From NCBI GenBank assembly GCA_009668975.1, contig SBEG01000003.1, forward strand, positions 175,936 through 239,935: a DNA stretch of 64,000 bases. The letters run 5' to 3'. The position numbers were made by a program, and so were the translations under genes. This document shows, piece after piece, positions 9,589-18,310 of this stretch. The notes beneath the pieces were generated by a model. The model was given only the letters and a program-made list of their open reading frames with translations. It did not search any database and was not told where the DNA came from. Each line of letters begins with the position of its first letter. Position 1 is the stretch's first letter. Origin of the DNA: Deltaproteobacteria bacterium (GTDB lineage: Bacteria > Desulfobacterota > Desulfuromonadia > Geobacterales > Geobacteraceae).

Positions 9589-10668
9589 TTATGCAAGCAG
9601 AAAGTGTTTTCCGGGGAGTTGCGTGATGATGCCATTCAGTTCCAGGCGCAGTAAAATAGCGGAAACTTCAGCCACTGTCAACGCGCTTCTTGCCGCGATT
9701 TCATCAATATGCAGGGTGGATGTCGAGAACAGGGAGTATATTACCGCTTCCTGCGGTGAAAAAGTGACTCTGGTCACAGAGGTGCCTGGCGCGCTTTCTC
9801 CGCGATGCTGCGGCAGGTCTTCCAGGATGTCCGCAACCGTTTCCACCAGTTTTGCACCCTGTTTGATAAGCCGATTGGTTCCCCGGCTGTTTGTTGAGTG
9901 AATGTTTCCGGGGATCGCATAGACGTCCCGTCCCTGTTCCAAGGCGCATTGCGCAGTGATAAGCGAGCCGCTGCCTTCTGCCGCTTCGACAACCAGTATT
10001 CCGCTGGAAATGCCGCTGATGATCCGGTTGCGTCGCGGAAAATTTTCGGCAAGGGGCACTGTGCCCATGGGAAACTCGGAGAGGAGAGCCCCACGGGATG
10101 CCATTTCGGCAAAAAGTGACCGGTTCTCCCGTGGATAGATGACGTCGATTCCGCAGCCCAGGACTCCGATGGTTATCCCTTGCTCCAGCAGTGCGCCCCG
10201 GTGTGCTGCCGCGTCGACGCCACGCGCCATACCCGAGACAACGGTGATGCCCTGACAGGCAAGTTCACGGGCCAATTTCTGGGTTGTCGCAATGCCGTAC
10301 CCCGATGCCTGGCGGGATCCGACAATGCCGATTGCCGTAGCGGTGTTCTCCAAGGTGCCTTTCACGTAGAGGTAGGGGGGCGGATCAGGCAGATGGCGAA
10401 GCAGTCGCGGGTACTCGGGGTTCTGGAGCGTGACAATTCTCGCGCTGTTTTTCCGGGTAGTCTCCCACTCTTTTTTCGCCCAGTCACTGCCGTCATGTGT
10501 CAGTACCGACGCCACAACCGCGGCAGGGATGCCCTTGACCGCCGCCAGTTCGGATTCGGACGCCGACAGTACCTTCTCCGGAGTGCCGAAGTGCTCGAGC
10601 AATCGTCGAAAGGCGACGTTTCCCACCAGGGGAACATTTTTCAGCGCAAGCCAGTAGATTTCGTCCAT
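9589..10668 (-). CDS. dprA: DprA/Smf: RecA loader in natural transformation
   Basis: A 359-aa protein with an N-terminal SAM-like helix-hairpin region (LVGNVAFRRLLEHFG, VKGIPAAVV), the Rossmann-like core (GIVGSRQASGYG, GVLGCGIDVIYPREN, EFPMGTVPLAENFPRRNRII) and a C-terminal winged-helix DML1-like domain. DprA binds ssDNA and loads RecA. I start at the ATG at 10668 (MDEIYWLALKN): the alternative TTG at 10713 lies inside the terminator hairpin of the upstream gene. No strong Shine-Dalgarno precedes 10668 and only 12 nt separate it from that terminator, so expression may need read-through. Confidence 0.93.
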   Translation of the reverse strand: MDEIYWLALKNVPLVGNVAFRRLLEHFGTPEKVLSASESELAAVKGIPAAVVASVLTHDGSDWAKKEWETTRKNSARIVTLQNPEYPRLLRHLPDPPPYLYVKGTLENTATAIGIVGSRQASGYGIATTQKLARELACQGITVVSGMARGVDAAAHRGALLEQGITIGVLGCGIDVIYPRENRSLFAEMASRGALLSEFPMGTVPLAENFPRRNRIISGISSGILVVEAAEGSGSLITAQCALEQGRDVYAIPGNIHSTNSRGTNRLIKQGAKLVETVADILEDLPQHRGESAPGTSVTRVTFSPQEAVIYSLFSTSTLHIDEIAARSALTVAEVSAILLRLELNGIITQLPGKHFLLA

Positions 10669-10680
10669 AGAGTAGACATG

Positions 10681-10709
10681 AAAAAGGGACCGGCCAGTTG
10701 GCCGATCCC
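10681..10709 (-). terminator. Rho-independent terminator of the LysM gene, directly before dprA
   Basis: Read on the minus strand, GGGATCGGCC pairs with GGCCGGTCCC (10700-10709 with 10686-10695, one wobble) across a 4-nt loop and is followed by five T residues. It lies 15 bp behind the LysM stop codon and 12 bp before the dprA ATG. Confidence 0.8.
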
Positions 10710-10723
10710 TCAAAATCGGGGAG

Positions 10724-11710
10724 TCAGTTTTTGATCAGAATGACTTTGTCACCCAGGTAGATGGTTTCCACACTCTTGATTACCAGAGCTGTCGAGGTGT
10801 TGCCCGCGACACCGACAACCACGACAGCTCCCAGAAGCTGCTGGGGCAGAGGCTCTGCCGGGCGTTTCACGTACGTTTTGTCCAAGGGGACATCACGGAC
10901 CACGTAGAGCATATTGCCAACCTCAAGCCCTTGGTTTTGGCCCAGGTCCAGATAGACGATATCTTCCATGCCGGTTGTTATGTTGCCCATCCTCGTTTCA
11001 ATGATATAGCCGTCAAGGTTCGTTTTCGCAGCCTTCAGGGTCACTTCGCGGCGGTGTTTCCGATACGGGACAAGTATGTCGCCAGGGCTTATTTCAAGGA
11101 ATGAATTGGTTATAATGGCCCGGGAGCTTTTCGCCTCAAGATCCAGAAGTTCCAGACTGCCCAGGGGAAGATACTTGTAGCCGATGAAGCTTCCCGATTC
11201 GGGATGATGCACCTTTTTGACCTTTTTTATAATGGAATAGCTGTCCCCGGACTGCGCGCCCATTTCCCTGCCGATGTCGGTATATACAGTGTCCTCCTGG
11301 CCGACGACCAGCCGGTTATGGTCGGCCTGCAGAATGGTTCCTGCTGGAATCAGTTCGTTTTCCAGGAGATAGCCCTCCGAACCGCTGAGGGTGAAAACTC
11401 TTTCCTGGACGGCCTGTTCCGGTGCAGGGGTGGTTGTGCGGGGTGTCGCGGAATCGATGATTTCAATTCTGTCAGGATAGATTCTGACCCTTTGCCCGGG
11501 ATAGATCAGGTGCGGGTTGGTAATAACCTGATTGCGTGCCCATAGATTGGGCCAGTAAAATGGATCCCGCAGAAAACGGTCCGAAAGGCCCCAGAGAGTG
11601 TCGCCTTTCTTGACGACGTAGATGGTCGGCTTTTCGGACTGAGCGCCGGCTGCAAGTGGCACGACCAGCGGCACTAGGGACATGAACACCGCGAATACAA
11701 ACTTTTTCAT
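10724..11710 (-). CDS. Secreted LysM peptidoglycan-binding protein
   Basis: A 328-aa exported protein. I choose the ATG at 11710 because GAGGTG lies 5 nt upstream and a clean signal peptide follows (MKKFVFAVFMSL...LAAGAQS); the longer frame adds 13 residues without a site. Residues ~28-80 form one LysM domain (YVVKKGDTLWGLSDRF, ending YPGQRVRIYP). The remaining ~240 residues are beta-rich with no catalytic motif I recognise. Similar LysM proteins next to dprA-topA occur in Geobacter-type genomes. Likely periplasmic, bound to the cell wall; exact role unknown. Confidence 0.85.
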   Translation of the reverse strand: MKKFVFAVFMSLVPLVVPLAAGAQSEKPTIYVVKKGDTLWGLSDRFLRDPFYWPNLWARNQVITNPHLIYPGQRVRIYPDRIEIIDSATPRTTTPAPEQAVQERVFTLSGSEGYLLENELIPAGTILQADHNRLVVGQEDTVYTDIGREMGAQSGDSYSIIKKVKKVHHPESGSFIGYKYLPLGSLELLDLEAKSSRAIITNSFLEISPGDILVPYRKHRREVTLKAAKTNLDGYIIETRMGNITTGMEDIVYLDLGQNQGLEVGNMLYVVRDVPLDKTYVKRPAEPLPQQLLGAVVVVGVAGNTSTALVIKSVETIYLGDKVILIKN

Positions 11711-11864
11711 AGACACCTCATGGCTTGCGATAATTTTGGCACTCACCAATTATTCACGGTTTGTTCCGGATCGTCTGTGATGGTGCCCGGATTCTGTACC
11801 GGGGCGGTACCTGCACGTTAACTGCGGCCTTTCCTGAAAATGTCGCCCGGAAAGGCGGGAATTG

Positions 11865-12593
11865 TCAGTGCTGAAGCAGCTTCTCTTTTGCCCTTGCCGC
11901 TGCCGGACTGTCCGGATACTTTGCGATCAGAGATTCGAGCAGGGGCCTGGCGTTTTCCGGCTTTTTCATGGCGAAAAGAGTATATCCCGCTTTCAGCATT
12001 GCATCAGGAACTTTGTTCCCCCGGGGATAGTTGCTGATGACCTTGTTGAATGAGTCGAGTGCTTTGGGCAGGTCAGAGCGGGAGTAGTAACACTCGCCGA
12101 TCCAATACTGGGCATTGGCGGCATATTCGGAATCGGGGTATGCCTTGATAAACGCGTTGAACGATTCAATCGCCTCTTCGTATTTGTCGGCACTGTAAAG
12201 GCCGAAGGCCTTCAGGTAGGCTTCAGACGGGACGTCGATCTTCTGCGGTTGCGCGCCGGTGTCTTCTTTATTGATCACTTCAATTTTCTGAGGTGTGGCC
12301 GCGGTCGGGGATGTTGACTTGTTGGTGAGGATTTCATCCGTCAGCGCCCTGAGATTCATGATCGAGTCACGCATCTCACGGATTGTTGCCGTATCCTGTT
12401 TGCGCTGTTCCTGGAGGTCCCGGACCTCGTTTGAAAGCGACGAAATTCTCTGGTTTGAAAGGTTGCTCCCCAGAGCAAGGGATTCAAGGCGGGATTCAAG
12501 TTCGGCCTGTTTTCGGAGGGCGGTATCCTGAGAAGCGCAACCAGAGAGCGTCAGAATGGAAAAAACGGCGATGAAAACCCTGATTCTGCTCAT
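11865..12593 (-). CDS. cpoB: Tol-Pal system protein YbgF/CpoB-like lipoprotein
   Basis: A 242-aa periplasmic protein: lipoprotein signal (MSRIRVFIAVFSILTLSGC), a coiled-coil segment (residues ~25-90, heptads with QRISSLSNEVRDLQEQ) and a C-terminal set of three TPR-like repeats (GLYSADKYEEAIESFNAFI, YPDSEYAANAQYWIGECYY, YPRGNKVPDAMLKAGYTLF), as in CpoB, which coordinates Tol-Pal with peptidoglycan synthesis. The ATG at 12593 follows a GGGGGA site; the longer frame is not supported. E. coli CpoB has a cleavable rather than lipid-anchored signal, and no tol or pal gene is near. A hairpin without a T-run (11827-11834 with 11849-11856) lies just after the gene. Confidence 0.85.
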   Translation of the reverse strand: MSRIRVFIAVFSILTLSGCASQDTALRKQAELESRLESLALGSNLSNQRISSLSNEVRDLQEQRKQDTATIREMRDSIMNLRALTDEILTNKSTSPTAATPQKIEVINKEDTGAQPQKIDVPSEAYLKAFGLYSADKYEEAIESFNAFIKAYPDSEYAANAQYWIGECYYSRSDLPKALDSFNKVISNYPRGNKVPDAMLKAGYTLFAMKKPENARPLLESLIAKYPDSPAAARAKEKLLQH

Positions 12594-12722
12594 TGTTTCC
12601 CCCTTAAAAATATTTCTATGTGTAAAGCTAAATGGGCATTTTGTCAAGGATAGAAACTGGCTTTGGGGTTTTCATGGGGCCGCTGATGTGGTACTGTCTT
12701 TGACTGTTAAACGTCATGGCAA

Positions 12723-13979
12723 ATGCGGAAAGGTATCAATAACGTGATCGTTCCCGAACTGCTGGCTCCGGCCGGCAATTTCGAAAAACTGAAAATGGCG
12801 CTTCACTACGGCGCTGATGCCGTATATCTCGGCGGCGAGGAGTTCAGTCTCAGGAATCTTGCCGACAATTTTACCCCCGAGGGGCTTGGTGACGCAGTTG
12901 TTTATGCTCATGCGCGGGGCGCGAAGGTCTATCTCACCACGAATATATTCCCCGGCAACGACGATCTTGAGGGCATGATGCGCTACCTGGAAAAGATCCG
13001 GGAGATACCCTTCGACGCCTATATTGTCGCTGATCCGGGTGTATTGGATCTGGTCAGGGAGGTTTCACCGGAGCGGGTAATCCACCTCTCGACTCAGGCT
13101 AATACCACCAACTGGCGCAGCGCGCGGTTCTGGCAGCGGCAAGGGGTTGCGCGGGTCAATCTGGCGAGAGAAATGACTCTGGCGGATATTCGCGGATTCA
13201 AGGATCACCTGGCAATGGAGTTGGAGGTTTTTGTCCATGGGGCCATGTGCATCTCGTATTCGGGGCGCTGTCTGCTTTCCAGCGTCATGACCGGACGGGA
13301 TGCCAACAAGGGCGAGTGTGCCCATCCCTGCCGCTGGGGCTATGCTCTTGTCGAAGAACAGCGGCCCGGTTCCTATTTTCCCGTGTTGGAGGACGACCGG
13401 GGCACCTTCATCTTCAATTCCAAGGACCTTTGTCTTCTGGAGTACTTGCCGGAACTGATCGGTGCCGGGGTTGATTCCCTGAAAATCGAAGGACGGATGA
13501 AGGGCATCAATTACGTGGCATCGGTTGTTAGGGTCTACCGGGAAGCGCTGGACCGCTATCGTGAAAACCCTGAAACCTATGCCGTGAAAGATGAGTGGCT
13601 GGAGGAACTGAAAAAGATCAGCCACCGGGGCTATACCTCCGGCTTTCTCTTCGGTACTCCCGGACAGGAGGACCATGAATACCAGACCGGCTATCTGCGC
13701 AGTCACGAGTTTGTCGGGGTCGTCACCGAATGTGCGGAAGATGGCTCGATCATCATCGAAGTTCGCAACCGGATTAGCGCGGACGATGAACTGGAATTTA
13801 TCGGCAGAGGCATGGCCTCACAGCGGTTTTCCCTGTCAGGGATGACCTCCGAAGCCAATGATTACCCCCTGACGGTTGCCCACCCGAACCAGCGAGTCCG
13901 CCTGCGGGTTCCCTTCCATGTTGAACCGCTCGACCTGATCCGCAGGGAAAAGATACCTTCGAGAATTGACGGAGAGTAG
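12723..13979 (+). CDS. Peptidase U32 family protein (TrhP-like RNA hydroxylation factor)
   Basis: A 418-aa protein with the TIM-barrel U32 core beginning PELLAPAGNFEKLKMAL. Residues around 170-190 match the U32 signature (EVFVHGAMCISYSGRC), with two further Cys in GECAHPC that may bind a cofactor. Members of this size (TrhP/YegQ) take part in prephenate-dependent hydroxylation of tRNA uridine-34, while others act on 23S rRNA (RlhA); peptidase activity is doubtful. The start is uncertain: the ATG at 12723 has no clear site, whereas the GTG at 12744 follows GAAAGG by 10 nt and gives the usual N-terminus. Divergent from cpoB. Confidence 0.87.
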   Translation: MRKGINNVIVPELLAPAGNFEKLKMALHYGADAVYLGGEEFSLRNLADNFTPEGLGDAVVYAHARGAKVYLTTNIFPGNDDLEGMMRYLEKIREIPFDAYIVADPGVLDLVREVSPERVIHLSTQANTTNWRSARFWQRQGVARVNLAREMTLADIRGFKDHLAMELEVFVHGAMCISYSGRCLLSSVMTGRDANKGECAHPCRWGYALVEEQRPGSYFPVLEDDRGTFIFNSKDLCLLEYLPELIGAGVDSLKIEGRMKGINYVASVVRVYREALDRYRENPETYAVKDEWLEELKKISHRGYTSGFLFGTPGQEDHEYQTGYLRSHEFVGVVTECAEDGSIIIEVRNRISADDELEFIGRGMASQRFSLSGMTSEANDYPLTVAHPNQRVRLRVPFHVEPLDLIRREKIPSRIDGE

Positions 13980-14053
13980 TAATTGCTATACGATGCGACC
14001 TTTTGCTGTCATTTATGTGTTGACTTCAGTTAGAGGATAAAGAATTTAAATTC

Positions 14054-14263
14054 GTAACTATTCAGCTGCATGCTTAAGATTTTTTTCCATGGGTAATCGG
14101 GCTACATAACCCCTCCCGCTTGCGAGCCGAAGCGCTTCAGCGCGCAGGCCCGGCCCCTTAACGTAAGGGGAGGAGGTTTATAATCCCCCCGCTTATGTTA
14201 AGAGGACCCACAGGGCCTAAAGGGGTTAGGGGGAGTTATGGCTGGCCGGTGCTGAATAGTTAC
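14054..14263 (+). mobile_element. Miniature inverted-repeat element, IS66-like ends (non-autonomous)
   Basis: The 309-bp gap between the U32 gene and arnT holds no gene but a 210-bp element bounded by perfect 13-bp inverted repeats, GTAACTATTCAGC (14054-14066) and its complement (14251-14263). Directly outside are TTAAATTC (14046-14053) and TCAAATTC (14264-14271), an 8-bp duplication with one mismatch. Ends starting GTAA plus 8-bp target duplications are features of the IS66 family. Inside, a second inverted repeat (CATAACCCCTCCC near 14106 against GGGGGAGTTATG near 14229) and a CCCCTTA/TAAGGGG hairpin make it strongly foldable. No transposase frame fits inside. Confidence 0.7.
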
Positions 14264-14288
14264 TCAAATTCAAGGAAAGTAAAGTCAT

Positions 14289-15938
14289 ATGTACAGAATT
14301 TCCCGCTTCCTGACAAATAAAGAAGAAAATGCCTGGGTGGATATTGCGGCCATCCTGATTATTTTCAGCTTTTTCTTCTTTCTCTTTCTGGGTGGACTCC
14401 CCTTCAAGGAGCCGGATGAGAGCCGTTATGCCGAGATTCCCCGCGAGATGCTGGAAAGCGGCGATTTCATTACTCCTCGCCTGAACTATGTCAAGTATTT
14501 TGAAAAGCCGCCCCTCCATTACTGGGTAAATGCCCTGTCTTTGTCTGCCTTCGGAAACAAAGAGGCAGCAGCCCGGTTTCCGTCTGCCCTGTTTGGCCTT
14601 TGTGGTGTGCTGCTGGTTTATCATATCGGCCGCAAGCTCTATGGGCGTCGCGCGGGCTTGTATTCTGCGCTTGTCCTGGGCTCCTCCGTCGGCTTTCTGT
14701 TCCAGTCCCGGATGAATATTATTGATACCACCCTGACGATCTGTATGGCGGCAGCGCTGGGGTTTTTCCTGCTGGCTTCCCGCCGGGAAGAAACCAATAA
14801 GGGGCGGTATTATTACCTGTTTTACCTGTTCTGTGCTCTTTCCGTTCTGGCGAAAGGTCTCATCGGTATCGTTCTGCCGGGCGGCGTCATCTTTTTGTAT
14901 CTCCTGTTAGCGAAGCGCTGGAACCTGCTGAGGGAAATGCGGCTTTTCTCCGGGACCTGTCTTTTCCTGGCGGTCTGTGCGCCCTGGTTCGTTCTGGTTT
15001 CCCTCAAGAATCCCGAGTTTTTCCAGTTTTTTTTCATCCATGAACATTTCGAAAGGTTTCTGACGAAGGTGCACGGCCGCTACGAACCGCCTTGGTACTT
15101 TATTCCGGTGTTGCTGGGCGGGATGATGCCGTGGTCGTTTTTCCTGCCGGGTGCGGTAAAGTCTGCCTGGGAGAACCGGGACTGTCACCGGTTGTTTCTC
15201 AGCCTTTGGTTTGGCGTGATATTCTTCTTTTTTTCCATTTCCAGTTCCAAGCTTATTCCATACATACTGCCGGTATTTCCTGCGGTAGCTCTCCTGATCG
15301 GCAGTGCCATTTCCGCTGCCCTGGACGAGGACGGTCCCTTGTTGAAGATTCAGACTGCTGCGGCTGGGGTGTTTCTTCTTATTGCCGGGAGCGGAGCCAT
15401 CCTCTACTCACAACTGGCGGCAAATTCAAAACTCGAGCCAAGCGGTGCTTTCTTGCTTGGAGGGATTTTCATTGCCGGCAGTATCCTTTCCCTGCTGTCC
15501 CTGGGTAGAAAAAACAAGGTGTTTGCCATTGCCCTGTTATGTCTTACGGCAAGTCTGGGCGCCATGTGTGCGCCGTCAGTCATTTTTTCACGCTCGATTG
15601 AAAAGAGGTCAACGCGGGAATTGGCGCGCATTGCGCGCTCGCAGTATCCCGAGACTCCGCTGGTGAGCTACGGCTTCTATCGCCAGGGACTGCCGTTTTA
15701 TGCGGAAAAAAGGGTGATACTGGCCGGTCCCAGCGGTGAATTGGAGTTCGGGCGTCAGCATGATAATCAAGAAGGGTGGTTCGTCGAACAGGATGCTTTT
15801 TATGGAATGTGGGATTCGTCACGGGCCTACCTGGCTGTTATCAGCCGGAATGAAGTGGATTCGTTCGGCACGAAGGTGAAGTCTCCGGTGAGAGTGGTAG
15901 CTGTTTGGGGTGGTTCCGCTCTTGTGAGTAACAGGTGA
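14289..15938 (+). CDS. arnT: ArnT-like glycosyltransferase (GT83/PMT family): lipid A 4-amino-4-deoxy-L-arabinose transferase
   Basis: A 549-aa integral inner-membrane enzyme that moves L-Ara4N from undecaprenyl phosphate to lipid A on the periplasmic side. The first periplasmic loop carries the family motif with the catalytic Asp/Glu (FKEPDESRYAEIPREML) and YFEKPPLHYWVN, matching ArnT. About a dozen hydrophobic helices follow, then a ~100-residue soluble C-terminal domain, and the length equals E. coli ArnT (550). Other polyprenyl-phosphate-sugar transferases look similar, but arnB and arnC follow directly on the same strand. AAGGAAAG precedes the ATG. Confidence 0.85.
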   Translation: MYRISRFLTNKEENAWVDIAAILIIFSFFFFLFLGGLPFKEPDESRYAEIPREMLESGDFITPRLNYVKYFEKPPLHYWVNALSLSAFGNKEAAARFPSALFGLCGVLLVYHIGRKLYGRRAGLYSALVLGSSVGFLFQSRMNIIDTTLTICMAAALGFFLLASRREETNKGRYYYLFYLFCALSVLAKGLIGIVLPGGVIFLYLLLAKRWNLLREMRLFSGTCLFLAVCAPWFVLVSLKNPEFFQFFFIHEHFERFLTKVHGRYEPPWYFIPVLLGGMMPWSFFLPGAVKSAWENRDCHRLFLSLWFGVIFFFFSISSSKLIPYILPVFPAVALLIGSAISAALDEDGPLLKIQTAAAGVFLLIAGSGAILYSQLAANSKLEPSGAFLLGGIFIAGSILSLLSLGRKNKVFAIALLCLTASLGAMCAPSVIFSRSIEKRSTRELARIARSQYPETPLVSYGFYRQGLPFYAEKRVILAGPSGELEFGRQHDNQEGWFVEQDAFYGMWDSSRAYLAVISRNEVDSFGTKVKSPVRVVAVWGGSALVSNR

Positions 15939-15981
15939 ATCAGTCAAATGTTCCAGAACGTAAAGTTTCAAGGAGGGTTTC

Positions 15982-17145
15982 ATGCGCAAAGATTTTTTGC
16001 CGTTTTCCATACCGACGATTGAGGAAGAAGAGATTCAGGAGGTAGTCGACTCCCTGCAATCGGGCTGGATCACCACCGGTCCGAAGGTGAAAAAGTTTGA
16101 GGATGAATTCAAGGTTTATGTCGATTCACCCTTCGCGGTACCCTTAAGTTCCGCCACTGCCGGCCTGCATCTGGCCCTGCTTGCCATGGGGATCGGTCCC
16201 GGCGACGAGGTGATCACCACCCCCATGACCTTTGCCGCCACGGTTAATGTCATGATTCATGTGGGCGCCACACCGGTTTTTGCGGACATTGAACCCGGGA
16301 CCCTCAACATCGATGTCCAGGCCGTGCGTGCAAAGATTACCAAACGAACGAAAGCGATCGTGCCGGTGCACTTCGCCGGGCTGCCCTGTGACCTCGACGG
16401 CATCTTTGCCCTGGCCAAAGAGTACAATCTTCAGGTGCTGGAGGATGCCGCCCATGCGATCGGCACCGAATATAAAGGAAAACGGATCGGCTCCTTTGAT
16501 ACTGTCTCAGTCTTTTCCTTTCACCCGATCAAGAATATCACCACCGGTGAGGGCGGGATGGTCTGCACTCGCGATGAAAAGCTCGCGGAAGAAATCTCAC
16601 TGCTCAAGTTCCACGGCATGAGCCGCGAAGCCTGGAAACGCTATTCCGCCCAGGGAACACCGAATTACGATATCGTCCTGCCCGGCTTCAAGTACAACAT
16701 GATGGATATCCAGGCTGCACTTGGTATTCATCAGTTGCGCAAACTGGACAGGTTCATCGAGCAGCGCACGAAAATCGCCGAGTTTTATAATGCCGCATTT
16801 GCGGAGGTGGATGAGATAGTTACCCCTGCCGCTGCAGCCTATGCCTATCGCCATGCCTGGCACCTTTATACACCGCTGGTCAGAATCGAGAAACTGACGA
16901 TCGATCGCGATGCCTTCATGGCCGAATTGAAGAAGGAAAATATCGGAACCGGCCTGCACTTCAAGGCCGTTCATCATCATCCCTATTACCGGGAAAACCT
17001 GCCGATTGCGCCCGGTGAGCTGCCCCAGGCCGATTATGCTTCCGACCGGATTCTCTCGCTGCCGCTTTTTCCGAAAATGGTGATGGAAGATGCCGCGGAT
17101 GTTGTCGCGGCAGTTAAAAATGTACTTGCCCGGACCAGAAAGTAA
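15982..17145 (+). CDS. arnB: DegT/DnrJ/EryC1/StrS aminotransferase, ArnB-like
   Basis: A 387-aa PLP-dependent sugar aminotransferase. The PLP lysine is K184 in FSFHPIKNITTGEGG, close to the FHAIKN motif of ArnB, which converts UDP-4-keto-pentose to UDP-L-Ara4N using glutamate. The AAHAIG and HHHPYY regions and the length (E. coli ArnB 379-385 aa) agree. AAGGAGG lies 7 nt before the ATG. It is 43 bp behind arnT and 137 bp before arnC; that gap is filled by a miniature element that starts exactly at this gene's TAA stop. A pseudaminic- or perosamine-type function is possible but less likely beside arnT and arnC. Confidence 0.85.
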   Translation: MRKDFLPFSIPTIEEEEIQEVVDSLQSGWITTGPKVKKFEDEFKVYVDSPFAVPLSSATAGLHLALLAMGIGPGDEVITTPMTFAATVNVMIHVGATPVFADIEPGTLNIDVQAVRAKITKRTKAIVPVHFAGLPCDLDGIFALAKEYNLQVLEDAAHAIGTEYKGKRIGSFDTVSVFSFHPIKNITTGEGGMVCTRDEKLAEEISLLKFHGMSREAWKRYSAQGTPNYDIVLPGFKYNMMDIQAALGIHQLRKLDRFIEQRTKIAEFYNAAFAEVDEIVTPAAAAYAYRHAWHLYTPLVRIEKLTIDRDAFMAELKKENIGTGLHFKAVHHHPYYRENLPIAPGELPQADYASDRILSLPLFPKMVMEDAADVVAAVKNVLARTRK

Positions 17146-17268
17146 TACCAATCGCAGATCAAGGATGTTCTCAAGGCGGCGAGGATTGAGGCTGCGAGGC
17201 GTACTGAAGAGTACGTTGAGCAGCCGAAGACGAGCCGACGCAGAGAGGGCCCTGATCTGGAATTGGAA
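17146..17268 (+). mobile_element. Stop-codon-flanked miniature element, copy 1 (123 bp)
   Basis: Shares about 85% identity (by eye) with the elements at 43522-43644 and 50021-50147, in the opposite orientation. The ends are TACCAATCGCAGATCAAGG and the complement of TTCCAATTCCAGATCAGGG, imperfect terminal inverted repeats of ~19 bp. The arnB stop TAA (17143-17145) is repeated immediately after the element (17269-17271), as a 3-bp target duplication. A central hairpin CGTACT-GAAG-AGTACG is present. No coding capacity. The arnC ribosome binding site begins right after the right-hand TAA. Confidence 0.75.
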
Positions 17269-17282
17269 TAAGGGAGCAGCCC

Positions 17283-18221
17283 ATGGAAGAACAACCCTAT
17301 CTATCGGTCATAGTGCCGGTTTATAATGAAGAAAAGAATATCACTGCGCTGCTTGACCGTCTCTATCCGGTCATGACGGAAACGGGTCAGCCTTTCGAGA
17401 TAATCTTCACCGATGATGGCAGCAAGGACGCGACCCTGAGAATTTTGCGGGAGAAGGCACGCCAATTGCCGGGTGTCAGGATTATCGAATTCAACGGCAA
17501 TTTCGGCCAGCATATGGCCATTCTGGCGGCATTTGACCTCTGCCGGGGTGAGATTGTCATTACCCTCGACGCTGACCTCCAGAATCCTCCGGAAGAAATT
17601 CCGAAACTGATCCGGGAAGTGGAGGCGGGTCATGATGTGGTGGGGACCATCCGTGAGAAGCGGCAGGACAGCGTTTTCCGGCGGATCGCTTCACGGATTG
17701 TGAATATTACGACGAACCGGATGACCGGTATGCACATGAGCGATTACGGCTGCATGCTGCGGGCCTATCATCGCAATGTCATCGAAAACATAAACCGCTG
17801 CAAGGAATCGACAACTTTCATCCCGGCGCTGGCCCAGACATTTTCGGCAAATCCGTCGGAAATCAGGGTTGCCCATGCAGAGCGGGCCGAAGGGGAAAGC
17901 AAGTATTCTCTCTATCGGCTGATCAGACTCAATTTTGACCTGATGACCGGTTTTTCCGTGGTGCCGCTGCAGTTGTTTGCCCTCTTCGGTGTGGCAACGG
18001 CGCTGCTGTCGCTGGCCTTTGCCCTGTTCCTCCTGGTGCGGCGCTTTATCGTCGGAGCTGAGGTGGAAGGTGTTTTTACCCTCTTTGCCATTCTCTTTTT
18101 CTTCCTGGGCATCGTTATTTTCGGCATCGGCCTGGTGGGTGAGTACGTGGGGCGGATCTATCAGGAAGTTCGGCGCAGACCCCGCTATGTGATTCGCAAT
18201 ATGTACGGATTTGAAGAGTGA
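17283..18221 (+). CDS. arnC: ArnC-like undecaprenyl-phosphate glycosyltransferase (GT2)
   Basis: A 312-aa GT2 enzyme anchored in the inner membrane. The catalytic domain has FTDDGSKDAT and the DADLQNPPEE metal-binding motif; two C-terminal membrane helices (~residues 225-290) precede a RIYQEVRRRPRYV tail, the arrangement of ArnC, which moves 4-deoxy-4-formamido-L-arabinose onto undecaprenyl phosphate. Dolichol-phosphate mannose-type GT2 enzymes look alike, but the arnT-arnB context supports ArnC. AAGGGAG is 7 nt before the ATG. arnA and arnD are not in the window. Confidence 0.83.
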   Translation: MEEQPYLSVIVPVYNEEKNITALLDRLYPVMTETGQPFEIIFTDDGSKDATLRILREKARQLPGVRIIEFNGNFGQHMAILAAFDLCRGEIVITLDADLQNPPEEIPKLIREVEAGHDVVGTIREKRQDSVFRRIASRIVNITTNRMTGMHMSDYGCMLRAYHRNVIENINRCKESTTFIPALAQTFSANPSEIRVAHAERAEGESKYSLYRLIRLNFDLMTGFSVVPLQLFALFGVATALLSLAFALFLLVRRFIVGAEVEGVFTLFAILFFFLGIVIFGIGLVGEYVGRIYQEVRRRPRYVIRNMYGFEE

Positions 18222-18310
18222 TGCAGCTTGTCCCGGGGAGAGTCAGGCGATACCTTTGATAGATTTTTCGGTTGCGGTCTGCCGGATTTACACTAGATTG
18301 AAGTCGAGAA

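Noticed and set aside
17090..17326. Short frames with a shared peptide (SRRRGLRL...) at 17.2, 43.5 and 50.0 kb
   Set aside because: The similarity is due to the repeated miniature element, not to a protein family; the frames differ in phase and lack start signals.
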